Source: Lachnospiraceae bacterium
GTDB lineage: Bacteria > Bacillota > Clostridia > Lachnospirales > Lachnospiraceae
DNA: 64,000 nt
Direction of reading: 5' to 3'
Assembly (NCBI GenBank): GCA_017552985.1
Contig: JAFZNO010000013.1
Coordinates: forward strand, 144,061 to 208,060
Shown here: positions 44,079-52,978 of the stretch, piece by piece
How the letters are laid out: each line of letters opens with the position of its first letter
Position numbering within the stretch: position 1 is the stretch's first letter
Program-made: the position numbers and the translations under genes
Notes under the pieces: model-generated
The model's input: only the letters and a program-made list of their open reading frames with translations
Database searches by the model: none
Told to the model about the DNA's origin: nothing

Positions 44079-45971
44079 TTATACCTCGCGGAAGTCTCCG
44101 TCAATAACATCGTCATTATTGTTGTTATTGGAGGTGTTGGAGCTGGTGGAGCCGCCTGCGAAGCCGCCCATGTCGGGACCAGTCTGAGCGCCGGCACCCT
44201 GACCCTGCTGCATGCTCTCATACACCTTGGTGAACAGGGACTGTGCGGAATTCGTTAACTTCTCCTTCGCTGCCCTGATCTCATCAAGCTCGCTGTCGCT
44301 AAGCTCACGATCCTTGGTTCTCTCAAGGATGGACTTCACGTTCTGGAGGTCAGCCTCTACCTGGCTCTTGTCGCTGTCGGTGATCTTGTCGCCTACGTCC
44401 TTCAATGCCTTCTCGGTCTGGAATACGAAAGCGTCTGCATCGTTTCTAACCTCGATGGCTTCCTTACGCTTCTTATCCTGTGCCTCGAACTCAGCTGCTT
44501 CCTTGACAGCCTTCTCGATGTCTGCGTCAGACATGTTGGAACCGGCGGTAATGGTGATGTGCTGCTCCTTGCCGGTGCCCAGATCCTTTGCGGATACGTT
44601 TACGATGCCGTTCGCATCGATGTCGAAGGTAACCTCGATCTGAGGTACTCCTCTGGGTGCAGGAGCGATGCCGTCCAGGTTGAACTGTCCAAGGGACTTA
44701 TTGTCACGGGCGAACTGACGCTCACCCTGTACTACGTTGATGGTAACTGCACTCTGATTGTCAGCAGCGGTGGAGAAGATCTGGCTCTTCTTCGTAGGGA
44801 TCGTGGTGTTTCTCTCGATCAGTCTGGTTGCAACGCCGCCCAAGGTCTCGATGGACAGGGAAAGAGGCGTTACGTCCAACAGAAGGATGTCGCCGGCACC
44901 TGCATCGCCTGCAAGCTTACCACCCTGTACGGATGCACCGATTGCAACGCACTCATCAGGGTTCAGGGACTTGGAAGGCTCCTTGCCGGTCAACTGTCTA
45001 ACCTTATCCTGTACGGCAGGGATTCTGGTGGAACCACCAACCAAAAGCACCTGGCCAAGGTCTGCATTGGTAAGTCCTGCATCTCTCATGGCGTTCTGAA
45101 CGGGGATCGCGGTCTTCTCAACCAGGTCTCTGGTCAGCTCGTCAAACTGTGCTCTGGAAAGGTTCACGTCAAAGTGCTTAGGTCCATCTGCAGTAGCAGT
45201 GATGAAAGGAAGGTTAATATTGGTGGTCATGGCGCTGGAAAGCTCTTTCTTTGCCTTCTCTGCTGCCTCTTTCAGTCTCTGCATTGCGATCTTGTCGCCG
45301 GAGAGGTCTACGCCCTCTGCCTTCTTGAACTCGGAGATCATCCAATCAATGATCTTGTTATCAAAATCATCACCGCCAAGGTGCGTGTCGCCGTTGGTGG
45401 AAAGCACTTCGATGACGCCGTCACCGATCTCGATGATGGATACGTCGAAGGTACCGCCGCCAAGGTCGTATACCATGATCTTCTGCTCTTTCTCATTGTC
45501 CAGGCCGTATGCCAAAGCGGCTGCGGTGGGCTCGTTGATGATACGCTTTACTTCCAGGCCTGCGATCTTACCTGCATCCTTGGTTGCCTGACGCTGTGCG
45601 TCATTGAAGTATGCGGGAACGGTGATAACCGCCTCCGTAACCTTCTCACCCAGATAGCTCTCTGCATCTGCCTTCAGCTTCTGAAGGATCATTGCGGAAA
45701 TCTGCTGAGGAGAATACTTCTTGCCGTCGATGGTACGGCCATTGTCAGTACCCATGTCTCTCTTGATGGAGGAGATGGTCTTCTCCGCATTCGTTACTGC
45801 CTGACGCTTTGCAGGCTCACCAACCAGTCTCTCACCGGTCTTCGTAAATGCCACAACGGACGGCGTGGTCCGTGCGCCTTCTGCGTTTGCGATGACGGTG
45901 GGCTTACCACCTTCCATAACTGCCACGCAGCTATTTGTCGTACCCAAGTCAATACCAATAATCTTGCTCAT
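44079..45971 (-). CDS. dnaK: Chaperone DnaK (Hsp70)
   Basis: A 630-residue Hsp70. It has the nucleotide-binding domain with [20 protein letters not shown] at the N-terminus, [20 protein letters not shown] near residue 170 and [14 protein letters not shown] near residue 310. A substrate-binding domain and Gly/Asn-rich tail ending [11 protein letters not shown] follow. The long frames on the opposite strand are mirror artefacts of its codon use. Confidence 0.98.
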   Translation of the reverse strand: MSKIIGIDLGTTNSCVAVMEGGKPTVIANAEGARTTPSVVAFTKTGERLVGEPAKRQAVTNAEKTISSIKRDMGTDNGRTIDGKKYSPQQISAMILQKLKADAESYLGEKVTEAVITVPAYFNDAQRQATKDAGKIAGLEVKRIINEPTAAALAYGLDNEKEQKIMVYDLGGGTFDVSIIEIGDGVIEVLSTNGDTHLGGDDFDNKIIDWMISEFKKAEGVDLSGDKIAMQRLKEAAEKAKKELSSAMTTNINLPFITATADGPKHFDVNLSRAQFDELTRDLVEKTAIPVQNAMRDAGLTNADLGQVLLVGGSTRIPAVQDKVRQLTGKEPSKSLNPDECVAIGASVQGGKLAGDAGAGDILLLDVTPLSLSIETLGGVATRLIERNTTIPTKKSQIFSTAADNQSAVTINVVQGERQFARDNKSLGQFNLDGIAPAPRGVPQIEVTFDIDANGIVNVSAKDLGTGKEQHITITAGSNMSDADIEKAVKEAAEFEAQDKKRKEAIEVRNDADAFVFQTEKALKDVGDKITDSDKSQVEADLQNVKSILERTKDRELSDSELDEIRAAKEKLTNSAQSLFTKVYESMQQGQGAGAQTGPDMGGFAGGSTSSNTSNNNNNDDVIDGDFREV

Positions 45972-46026
45972 GTCTTCTTCCTCCTAATAAAATCCGCTTC
46001 GCGGATAAATTATGCTCCGTTTGCTC

Positions 46027-46091
46027 GAACCCCGGTAACAACGAAGAAAATTCTGCCTCAAATACTGCGTCAGTATTTTCTTCGGGGGTTC
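46027..46091 (-). repeat. grpE-dnaK intergenic hairpin
   Basis: GAACCCC (46027-46033) pairs with GGGGTTC (46085-46091), with nested GAAGAAAAT/ATTTTCTTC and ACTG/CAGT arms. It is a candidate processing or stabilising element within the operon transcript. Confidence 0.65.
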
Positions 46092-46110
46092 TTCGCTTCA
46101 CTTCGCTTTA

Positions 46111-46818
46111 TTATTGCACTACGGAGACCATGCTGTGGCGAACCACCACGTCTCTATAGGTATAACCCTTTTGTAATTCCTGAGCCACGATTCCTGACTC
46201 ATATTCCTCGCTCTCCACCTGCATCACTGCATTGTGAAGGTTGGGATCAAATTCCTTGCCCACGGCCTCGATCGGCTTCACGCCAATGTTCTCAAGCTCC
46301 GTAACCAGCTGCTTGTAAACCTTGTTCATGCCATCCACAAAGGGATCGTCCTGATTCTCGGCAGGTACGGTGGCAAGTCCTCTTTCGAAGTTGTCAACCA
46401 CGGGAAGGATCTTTTCGATCACGCTTCTCGCGCCGGTCTCGAACATTGCTGCCTTTTCTCTTTCGCTTCTGTTTCTGAAATTCTCAAATTCCGCCAGCTG
46501 ACGCTTTACCTTGTCCTCAAGCTGGTCGATCTGTTCCTTCATGGCATCCGCTTTTTTATCATGCTTCGCCTGCTTCTTCTCAGCCCTTCTCTCGGCCCAG
46601 GACTTTTTCCCTTCAGCCGTTGCGCCCTCGGCCTCTTCCTCAGATGCCTCCGTGGCATCCTCCTCGTCGCCTTCCTCTTCGTGCGTCTCCTCCGTCTCAG
46701 GATTCTCATCCTGAGGCTCATCCGTCACGCCGTCCGGGGTTTCTTCCAGGTTCTCTGCAACTTCCGCTGCTTCCGTTTCCTCCCCGCCCTGCGTCATTTC
46801 CTTTTCAAGATCTGCCAT
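46111..46818 (-). CDS. grpE: Nucleotide exchange factor GrpE
   Basis: A 235-residue DnaK exchange factor. The N-terminal 85 residues are a highly acidic low-complexity tail (Glu/Asp/Thr), followed by the dimerising helix (KRQLAEFENFRNRSEREKAA) and the beta domain ending QKGYTYRDVVVRHSMVSVV. It is longer than the usual 190-200 residues because of the acidic tail. Confidence 0.95.
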   Translation of the reverse strand: MADLEKEMTQGGEETEAAEVAENLEETPDGVTDEPQDENPETEETHEEEGDEEDATEASEEEAEGATAEGKKSWAERRAEKKQAKHDKKADAMKEQIDQLEDKVKRQLAEFENFRNRSEREKAAMFETGARSVIEKILPVVDNFERGLATVPAENQDDPFVDGMNKVYKQLVTELENIGVKPIEAVGKEFDPNLHNAVMQVESEEYESGIVAQELQKGYTYRDVVVRHSMVSVVQ

Positions 46819-46868
46819 GTTACCATTTCCCTTCTTTGTCTGCCTTATGCCCTGTCGCCTTCAGCAGC

Positions 46869-47897
46869 TCATTCCTTCTTGTATAATTCATCCAGCTTCG
46901 ACTGAATGGTCCGAAGCGTTCCGATGACCTTATCGTAATCCATTCGCTTGGGTCCCACGATTCCTATGGTTCCCTTCATGCCCTCGCCCAATTCATACGT
47001 GGCGGTTACGACGCTGCAATCCTTCATGCTCTTTATGGGAGCCTCGTCACCAATGTAGACTTGGATTCCCGTGCCTGGATCCGCTTCCAGGCTTTCCTGG
47101 ATCAGACTGCCAAGCTGTTGCTTCTCTTCAAAGGTTCCCACCAGCTCGCTGGCCCTTCCGTTGTCCGTCAGTTCCGGATAGCGGAAGATGTTGTTGGTTC
47201 CGCTGGTGTAGATCTCAGGATCGTCATCTGCCTTGATGGCATCCCCAACGGCATCAATAACCTCTCCGATCAGACTGCCGTGCACGCCTGCCTGCTGCTT
47301 TAACGCAGCGATGATGCCGAGATTGATCTCCTCCATGGTAAGTCCGTTCAGCTGCGTATTCAAAAGAATGTTGAGCTTTAACAAATTCTCATCGGAGATA
47401 TCGTCAGCTATGGGAATGATGTTATTCTTGATCACGTTCCCTTCCACCACGATCACCGCCAGGAGCTGTTCCGGATTCAGTCTGGAAAGCTGAATGAACT
47501 TCACCTTGTTGCGATGCGTGGACGGCGCTGAGATCATGGCTGCGTACTGGGTATTCTGTGCAACCACCTTCGCCACCTGCTTTAGCAGCGTCTCCATCTT
47601 ATCCTGACGCTCCAAAAGCATTTCCTTCAGTTCCACAAACTCCCGGTCCTTCTCCTCCATCATGGTGTCCACGTAAAACCGATAACCCTGATCGGAAGGA
47701 ATTCTTCCGGCAGAAGTATGGGGCTGCAGGATGTAGCCCATTTCCTCCAGATCCGCCATCTCATTGCGGATGGTGGCGGAGCTAAGGTTCAAGTCCGTGT
47801 ACTTTGAGATCGTGCGGCTGCCAACCGGCTCTCCCGTTTCCAGGTAATTCCGGATCACTGCTTTTAGGATTATCTTTTTCCTCTCATCTAATTCCAC
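46869..47897 (-). CDS. hrcA: Heat-inducible repressor HrcA
   Basis: A 342-residue repressor that binds CIRCE and is kept active by GroEL. It has an N-terminal winged helix (LETGEPVGSRTISKYTDLNL, then SSATIRNEMADLEEMGYI), a GAF-like core and a C-terminal GPKRMDYDKVIGTL. The start is GTG at 47897 following GAGGTG. The CIRCE element lies directly upstream, so the operon is autoregulated. Confidence 0.96.
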   Translation of the reverse strand: MELDERKKIILKAVIRNYLETGEPVGSRTISKYTDLNLSSATIRNEMADLEEMGYILQPHTSAGRIPSDQGYRFYVDTMMEEKDREFVELKEMLLERQDKMETLLKQVAKVVAQNTQYAAMISAPSTHRNKVKFIQLSRLNPEQLLAVIVVEGNVIKNNIIPIADDISDENLLKLNILLNTQLNGLTMEEINLGIIAALKQQAGVHGSLIGEVIDAVGDAIKADDDPEIYTSGTNNIFRYPELTDNGRASELVGTFEEKQQLGSLIQESLEADPGTGIQVYIGDEAPIKSMKDCSVVTATYELGEGMKGTIGIVGPKRMDYDKVIGTLRTIQSKLDELYKKE

Positions 47898-47921
47898 GGG
47901 AAATCACCTCTTTTGGACTTG

Positions 47922-47948
47922 TTAGCACTCAACTCGAAGGAGTGCTAA
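47922..47948 (-). promoter_or_regulatory. CIRCE operator
   Basis: TTAGCACTC-N9-GAGTGCTAA, a perfect match to the nine-base inverted repeat bound by HrcA, located just downstream of the promoter. Confidence 0.97.
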
Positions 47949-47962
47949 CACCTTATGCACTT

Positions 47963-47991
47963 AACATACACCCATGCCCTTTTCTTGTCAA
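47963..47991 (-). promoter_or_regulatory. Promoter of hrcA operon
   Basis: TTGACA (47986-47991) and TATGTT (47963-47968) with a 17-base spacer; CIRCE begins 14 bases downstream. Confidence 0.8.
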
Positions 47992-48028
47992 CGTCTTTTC
48001 TGATAAAACTTTATAAAATAATTATAAA

Positions 48029-48061
48029 AATCCCGCCTTTCTGCCTTAGAAAGACGGGATT
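48029..48061 (-). terminator. Terminator of DUF6465 gene
   Basis: AATCCCG and CGGGATT arms extended by CTTTCT/AGAAAG, followed by TTTTTATAATT on the minus strand. Confidence 0.8.
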
Positions 48062-48092
48062 CCTTAATTTTTTACTTTATATTATGGATAAA

Positions 48093-48584
48093 TTACAGAA
48101 CAAAGCTTCCGGAGGTCTCGCCGTTAACAACGAAGTAAGCCATGTTCTCTTCAGGCTTAACGTAGATCTCAACGGTCTTGAAATCTTCAGCCTTCTTGTT
48201 CATGTCATACTGCCATACGTCCTGAGCGATCTTAACGAGCTCATCCTGAGAGAAGGACTTGCCAGCGAACTGAACGAATACGTTAGCCTTTGCTGCTACC
48301 TTCTTAGCTGCTGCCTTCTTTGCAGGAGCCTTCTTCTCAGCTACTGCCTTCTCTGCCTTCTTAGCGGGAGCCTTCTTCTCAGCTACTGCCTTCTCTGCCT
48401 TCTTAGCGGGAGCCTTCTTCTCAGCTACTGCCTTCTCTGCCTTCTTTGCAGGAGCCTTCTTCTCAGCTACTGCCTTCTCTGCAGCGGGCTTCTTTGCTAC
48501 GGGCTTCTTTGCTACTGCCTTCTTAACTTCTTCCTTCTTTACTTCCTCGGTCTTAACTGCTGCAACTACCTTTTCGTCTGCCAT
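48093..48584 (-). CDS. Lys/Ala-repeat protein with DUF6465-like domain
   Basis: A 163-residue protein. The first 100 residues are basic, histone H1-like low complexity with four exact 14-residue repeats (AEKAVAEKKAPAKK). The last 65 residues form a compact domain (VFVQFAGKSFSQDELVKIAQ, then EIYVKPEENMAYFVVNGE) seen in many Lachnospiraceae proteins. The tail could bind nucleic acid or polyanions; the C-terminal role is unknown. It has its own consensus promoter and terminator. Confidence 0.85.
   Translation of the reverse strand: MADEKVVAAVKTEEVKKEEVKKAVAKKPVAKKPAAEKAVAEKKAPAKKAEKAVAEKKAPAKKAEKAVAEKKAPAKKAEKAVAEKKAPAKKAAAKKVAAKANVFVQFAGKSFSQDELVKIAQDVWQYDMNKKAEDFKTVEIYVKPEENMAYFVVNGETSGSFVL
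48322..48489 (-). repeat. Four 42-bp tandem repeats in coding sequence
   Basis: Units start at 48322, 48364, 48406 and 48448 and are nearly identical. They encode the 14-residue AEKAVAEKKAPAKK repeat, which could vary in copy number by slippage. Confidence 0.9.
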
Positions 48585-48673
48585 GGTTAATTCTCCCTTC
48601 TTAATTGCCTACTTGCGCCCTTGGCGCCTTCCATTTCAAGCATTCTGCGCATTTATTGCGCTTTTCGCCTAAT

Positions 48674-48702
48674 AATATAGCGTGTTTCTGACAGCTTGTC
48701 AA
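48674..48702 (-). promoter_or_regulatory. Promoter of DUF6465 gene
   Basis: TTGACA (48697-48702) and TATATT (48674-48679), 17-base spacer. Confidence 0.75.
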
Positions 48703-48714
48703 CCTTTCTAACGA

Positions 48715-48754
48715 AAAAATTCACAAAATTTGGTAAAAATATTTGTGAATTTTT
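48715..48754 (-). terminator. Terminator of uppP
   Basis: AAAAATTCACAAA and TTTGTGAATTTTT form 13-base arms with terminal T on the minus strand. Confidence 0.72.
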
Positions 48755-48787
48755 AATTCTTGACAAGCTTTTTAAAGGTAAAACGGT

Positions 48788-49654
48788 TTAATTACCCTTC
48801 GCCAGACCAAAGTAGAGAAGGACGATCACACCCAAAACGATGCGGTACCAACCAAAGATTTTAAAGTTATGTTTCTTAATGAATGCCATTAGGAAACGGA
48901 CGATAAACAGAGAAACAAAGAAGGCAACGAGAGTTCCGATCATCAATAAGGCAAATTCCAGTGCCGTGAAATGGAAACCGAATTTCAAAATCTTCAAAAG
49001 GCTTGCCCCGAACATGACGGGAATCGCAAGGAAAAACGTAAATTCAGCGGCTATCGTGCGGCTCACGCCGATGAGTAACGCACCGACTATGGTCGCTCCG
49101 GAGCGGGAAGTTCCGGGAAAAATGGCTGCGATCAGCTGGAAAATGCCAATGAGGAGAGCCGTTTTGAAGGTAATGTCATCAAGTCTTCTTATGGCAGGTC
49201 TGCGCGACTTGTTCCAGTTTTCCACGACAATAAATGCAATGCCGAAAACGATCAGCGCGATGGACACGCAAACGGGATTATAAAACCATTTGTCAAACCA
49301 ATCATCAAAGAGAACGCCGATAACGGCGGCCGGAACGCAGGCCACGGCAATCTTGATCCAGAGGATGATCTTATCCATCTTGACAAATCCCATGATGCCG
49401 GGGGCCGGATCCTCTTGGTTTTGGGGCAGTTGAAACGGCCAGATCTTATTCCAGAACAGGATCACGATCGCCAGGATCGCGCCCAGCTGGATCACCACGT
49501 CGAACATGTCAAAAAATCCTTCGCTGACGTTGTTAAAAGGAAGAAACTCTTCCACCAGGATCAAGTGTCCCGTGCTGCTGACGGGAAGCCATTCCGTCAC
49601 TCCCTCCACAATTCCGTAGATGATCGCCTTGATTACGTCAAAAAACTTATCCAT
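48788..49654 (-). CDS. uppP: Undecaprenyl-diphosphatase UppP
   Basis: A 288-residue integral membrane enzyme recycling the undecaprenyl carrier for cell-wall synthesis and giving bacitracin tolerance. Signature motifs are IVEGVTEWLPVSSTGHLIL near residue 15 and FPGTSRSGATIVGALL near residue 180, and about eight spans are visible. It begins one base after the patatin gene ends, so the two are co-transcribed. Confidence 0.96.
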   Translation of the reverse strand: MDKFFDVIKAIIYGIVEGVTEWLPVSSTGHLILVEEFLPFNNVSEGFFDMFDVVIQLGAILAIVILFWNKIWPFQLPQNQEDPAPGIMGFVKMDKIILWIKIAVACVPAAVIGVLFDDWFDKWFYNPVCVSIALIVFGIAFIVVENWNKSRRPAIRRLDDITFKTALLIGIFQLIAAIFPGTSRSGATIVGALLIGVSRTIAAEFTFFLAIPVMFGASLLKILKFGFHFTALEFALLMIGTLVAFFVSLFIVRFLMAFIKKHNFKIFGWYRIVLGVIVLLYFGLAKGN

Positions 49655-49655
49655 G

Positions 49656-50519
49656 CTAGTTTGATTCCTTTCCCAGATACTCCATCAGGCTTTCATAATG
49701 ATCTGCCGCTTCTTCGTAGCCCTGGCGGTACAGTGCCAAAAGGTTTTCCTTATTTTTCTCGATCCGTCCCACCTTGCCTGGATGCTTCGGTCGGATCACG
49801 TAGGCCTGGCCGTTCTCCACCTGGCGGTAAAGGTAATCCAGCGTCTCATTATAATTTGTATGGCGCTGAGCCATCATTTCATATATTTTAGGATATTTCA
49901 GGTATCTGGCTTTTATGAGCGCCAGGGATAGCTTATCCGTTGGCTTTCTCACGAACCCTTCTTCCTTGGTCAGGATGACAACGTTCTTGCGGTTGCCGTC
50001 CAAGATGGATTTTGCGATGGGAATGGGATCCGCGATGCCGCCGTCCAAGTATAATTTCCCGCCAATCTCCACGTTCCTCGCCATCAAGGGCAGCGATGCC
50101 GACGCACGAATGGCGTCTATGTCATCCTTCAAATCCCTGATCCGGAGGTATTCCGGCTGTCCGGTGACAATGTTGGTCACGACTGCATAGGCCTTGCCTT
50201 GGTATTTGTGATAGGTCTCATGGTCAAACGGATTCAGGTAGTTGGGGATCAAATTGTACGCAACGTCCACGTTAAACAGATCACCCGTCAGGATCAGGCT
50301 TCTCGCACTGCAGTACATCTTATTGTCAAGATAATCCACTGACACGTCGCGGGCGCGGCCCTTTTGTCCTGACAAGTAACTGCACATGTGACAAGCTCCT
50401 GCAGACACGCCGTATACGCTTGACAGCAGGACGTTCTTCTCTATTAAAAAGTCCAGTACGCCGGCGGTGTAGACTCCTCGCATTCCTCCGCCTTCCAAAA
50501 CCAATCCAGCCTGGTACAT
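49656..50519 (-). CDS. Patatin-like phospholipase
   Basis: A 287-residue lipid acyl hydrolase of the YjjU type. The oxyanion loop is GLVLEGGGMRGVYTAG, the nucleophile Ser is in YGVSAGACH near residue 40, and the catalytic Asp is in LYLDGGIADPIP near residue 165. It is coupled to uppP, which suggests a link to membrane lipid or carrier turnover, but the substrate is unknown. Confidence 0.93.
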   Translation of the reverse strand: MYQAGLVLEGGGMRGVYTAGVLDFLIEKNVLLSSVYGVSAGACHMCSYLSGQKGRARDVSVDYLDNKMYCSARSLILTGDLFNVDVAYNLIPNYLNPFDHETYHKYQGKAYAVVTNIVTGQPEYLRIRDLKDDIDAIRASASLPLMARNVEIGGKLYLDGGIADPIPIAKSILDGNRKNVVILTKEEGFVRKPTDKLSLALIKARYLKYPKIYEMMAQRHTNYNETLDYLYRQVENGQAYVIRPKHPGKVGRIEKNKENLLALYRQGYEEAADHYESLMEYLGKESN

Positions 50520-50550
50520 GTTGTCTCCTTTCGCATTGCCGCCCCTCTAA

Positions 50551-50893
50551 TTACCATAATCCGTCCCGGCGGCAGCTCCTCCTTCACGGGCTTGCAGATT
50601 TGCCACCCACTAATTACCATAATCCGTCCCGGCGGCAGCTCCTCCTTCACGGGCTTGCAGATTTGCCGTCTCGTAGGTTACCGCAATCCGTCCCGGCGGC
50701 AGCTCCTCCTTCGCAGACGGGCAGATTTGCCGTCTCGCAGGTTACCGCAATCCGTCCCGGCGGCAGCTCCTCCTTCACGGGCTGGCAGATTTGCCACCCA
50801 CTAATTACCATAATCCGTCCCGACGGCAGCTCCTCCTTCGCAGACGGGCAGATTTGCCGTCTCGTAGGTTACCGCAATCCGTCCCGGCGGCAG
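50551..50893. repeat. 63/64-bp tandem repeat array, six units
   Basis: CCGTCCCGGCGGCAG recurs at 50561, 50624, 50688, 50752, 50815 (one substitution) and 50879. Units come in two forms, one with ATTACCATAAT and CCACCCACTA, the other with GGTTACCGCAA and GCAGACGGGC. Each contains GCAGATTTGCC and can form a short hairpin. No start or ribosome site favours coding. The array fills the gap between the patatin and aminotransferase genes. Confidence 0.92.
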
Positions 50894-51064
50894 ACCTGAT
50901 CCACAGGGACGATAGCGGATTTTCCGTCGAGAGGCTTGCGCTTAGCCGCCGCCACCGAGCGCGTGCCTGCGTCAGCAGGCAAATAGCGCGAATGGCGGCA
51001 AATAAGGCGCGCGAGCCGAACAGGAAAATTCGCGTGTCCCGTGGACAGACTGCCGCCGGGACGG
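50879..51064. repeat. 186-bp near-palindrome
   Basis: The last array unit CCGTCCCGGCGGCAG is mirrored by CTGCCGCCGGGACGG at 51050-51064. Inner matching blocks include GGATTTTCC with GGAAAATTC, GCCGCC with GGCGGC and CGCG with CGCG. The centre is a perfect TGCCTGC-GTCA-GCAGGCA at 50964-50981. The whole would fold as one long hairpin on either strand. Confidence 0.85.
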
Positions 51065-51106
51065 ATCGTCCTAAATTATTGACGGGCAAATCTGCCCGCC
51101 CGAATC

Positions 51107-52297
51107 TTACTTAGCGTACTCCTCGGCCACGAATTTGCGCAGGGCCTCAAGGGAGCGCTTCACCTTCTCGGTGGAGATGCAGTAGGCCATGCGGAAGAAT
51201 CCGGGTGCTCCAAAGTTGTCGGCAGGCACGAGGATGAGGTCATATTTCTTTGCCTTGTTGCAGAACGACACCGCATCCGGCTCGAGAGCCTTCGGGAAGA
51301 TATAGAAGGTTCCGCCCGGCTTTACGACCGTGAAGCCAAGCTCCACAAGACAATCATAGATCAAGTTCATGTTGGTCTCATAGACGGAAAGATCCGCCGT
51401 CTTATCGAGTACGTCGGCAACCGCCAGCTGAATGATCGAAGGAGGGCAGTTGTGACCGATGCCGCGAGAAATCTGACCGCACATCACGATCATGTCCTCA
51501 GCGTCCTTGCAGGCCGGATTGATCGCCACGTAACCGATACGCTCTCCGGGCAGGGACAAAGACTTCGAGAAGGAATAACACATAATGGTATTGTCATAGA
51601 ACTTGGACACACAAGGCGCGTCAACGCCCGCAAATACGATCTCACGGTACGGTTCGTCGGAGATCAGATAGATCTCATGCCCAAATTCCTCAGATTTCTT
51701 TCTCATGATATCCGTCAACTTCTGGATCGTCTCCGTGGAATACACGATGCCGGAAGGATTATTCGGCGTGTTGACAAGCACCGCCATAACCTTCTCCGTC
51801 AGCATCTCCTCGAAGGCGGGGAAATTGATCTGGAAGGTTTCCGTATTGGGCGGAACCACCTTCAAAACGGCTCCCGTCAGATTCACGTAAGGCCCGTATT
51901 CCGGAAAATAAGGCGCAAACGTAAGGATCTCGTCGCCAGGCTCCGTCACCAGACGAAAAGCATGCGCCAAAGCGCCTGCCGCACCTGTTGCCATAAAGAT
52001 ATGCTCCTTGCGATAGGGAATGCCAAAGCGCTGTTCCAGGGAAGCAGCCACCGCCTCGCGAACGGAGGTGATGCCAAGACTTGGACTGTAACCGTGAAGC
52101 TCCATGGGATCTCTCGTTGCCAGCATTTGGATCATCCTGTCCGTAAACGCCTTGGGAACAGGCACCGACGGATTTCCCAAACTGTAATCAAATACGTTTT
52201 CATAGCCAATCTCCTGGCCCCGTGCCGTGGCAAACTCCGAGAGCTCGCGGATCACCGATTTCTTCGAAAGCATGTCCTTGTACTTTTGAACTAACAT
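51107..52297 (-). CDS. Class I/II PLP-dependent aminotransferase
   Basis: A 396-residue fold-type I aminotransferase, probably acting on aspartate or a similar amino acid. It has VNTPNNPSGIVYS near residue 175, the ISDEPYREIVF strand with the PLP-binding Asp/Tyr, the PLP Lys in CYSFSKSLSLPGERIGY near residue 240, and the substrate Arg in FFRMAYCIS near residue 375. Specificity cannot be deduced from sequence alone. Confidence 0.92.
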   Translation of the reverse strand: MLVQKYKDMLSKKSVIRELSEFATARGQEIGYENVFDYSLGNPSVPVPKAFTDRMIQMLATRDPMELHGYSPSLGITSVREAVAASLEQRFGIPYRKEHIFMATGAAGALAHAFRLVTEPGDEILTFAPYFPEYGPYVNLTGAVLKVVPPNTETFQINFPAFEEMLTEKVMAVLVNTPNNPSGIVYSTETIQKLTDIMRKKSEEFGHEIYLISDEPYREIVFAGVDAPCVSKFYDNTIMCYSFSKSLSLPGERIGYVAINPACKDAEDMIVMCGQISRGIGHNCPPSIIQLAVADVLDKTADLSVYETNMNLIYDCLVELGFTVVKPGGTFYIFPKALEPDAVSFCNKAKKYDLILVPADNFGAPGFFRMAYCISTEKVKRSLEALRKFVAEEYAK

Positions 52298-52391
52298 ATG
52301 CTTTTCCCCTTTCCAATCTTAACTTACTTTCACGTAAGCGCATATCTATTTTAATCAAAAATCCTTCGCATGGCAAGAGAAAGAAACTCCG

Positions 52392-52952
52392 TCACGCGTT
52401 GCTTCCGCATATTAAGTGGAATGTTAGATCCACAAGAAACGCAGCCAACAGCAGGCACGCCAGGACCAAATACGCCCGGGGGAATTTTCCACGGATCTTT
52501 TGGATGATCTTTTTCAGGATCGGACGCACCACGTAGACCGCCGCCATCCCGATCAATCCAAACTGCAGACTCGAGCGCACTGCAATCCGCCCCTCAAAGG
52601 TCGGTCCGTAACCCGTATTCCGATAGTCCCACAGGAAAAACCCAAGCCACCACTGCATCAGATAACTCGCCAAGAGTTCAGCGCCCGTTGTCAGCAGGCA
52701 AACGACCAGAAAACAGATCAGCGGGTGCTTTTTCACCCTTCTCGTGACAAGCAAAACAATCAGACCGCCAACCCCATAAATCGGCAGGCAGGGCCCATAC
52801 AAAAACCCCCGGTTTACAAAACCCTCTTTCATTTCAAACCACATAATGCCGACCTCATACAGCCAGCCAATGCAGCTAAATGCCAAAAACACGAGAAACC
52901 ATTCCAGGCCAGCCTGCGCGATCTCGTCCTTTCGCCCCTTCAAGTCCGCCAT
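52392..52952 (-). CDS. CmpB-type membrane protein
   Basis: A 186-residue protein with five to six membrane spans and the signature FVNRGFLYGPCLPIYGVGGL, matching the ABC_trans_CmpB family that is often annotated as a putative ABC transporter permease. No ATPase is adjacent, so the transport role is uncertain. It lies 26 bases after the MATE gene and is likely co-transcribed. Confidence 0.85.
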   Translation of the reverse strand: MADLKGRKDEIAQAGLEWFLVFLAFSCIGWLYEVGIMWFEMKEGFVNRGFLYGPCLPIYGVGGLIVLLVTRRVKKHPLICFLVVCLLTTGAELLASYLMQWWLGFFLWDYRNTGYGPTFEGRIAVRSSLQFGLIGMAAVYVVRPILKKIIQKIRGKFPRAYLVLACLLLAAFLVDLTFHLICGSNA

Positions 52953-52978
52953 CCCAAAACTCCCATCCGGCTCTTCGT

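Noticed and set aside
44559-46304. 581-codon plus-strand frame
   Set aside because: Antisense to dnaK; long mirror frames are a known by-product of its codon use.
50551-50893. CRISPR array
   Set aside because: The 63/64-bp units are similar along their whole length, with no short repeat separated by unique spacers and no cas genes nearby.
50420-50899. Plus-strand open frame with Ser/Arg/Pro-rich repeats
   Set aside because: It runs antisense into the patatin gene and then through the non-coding tandem array, with no ribosome site; the repeats keep several frames open by chance.
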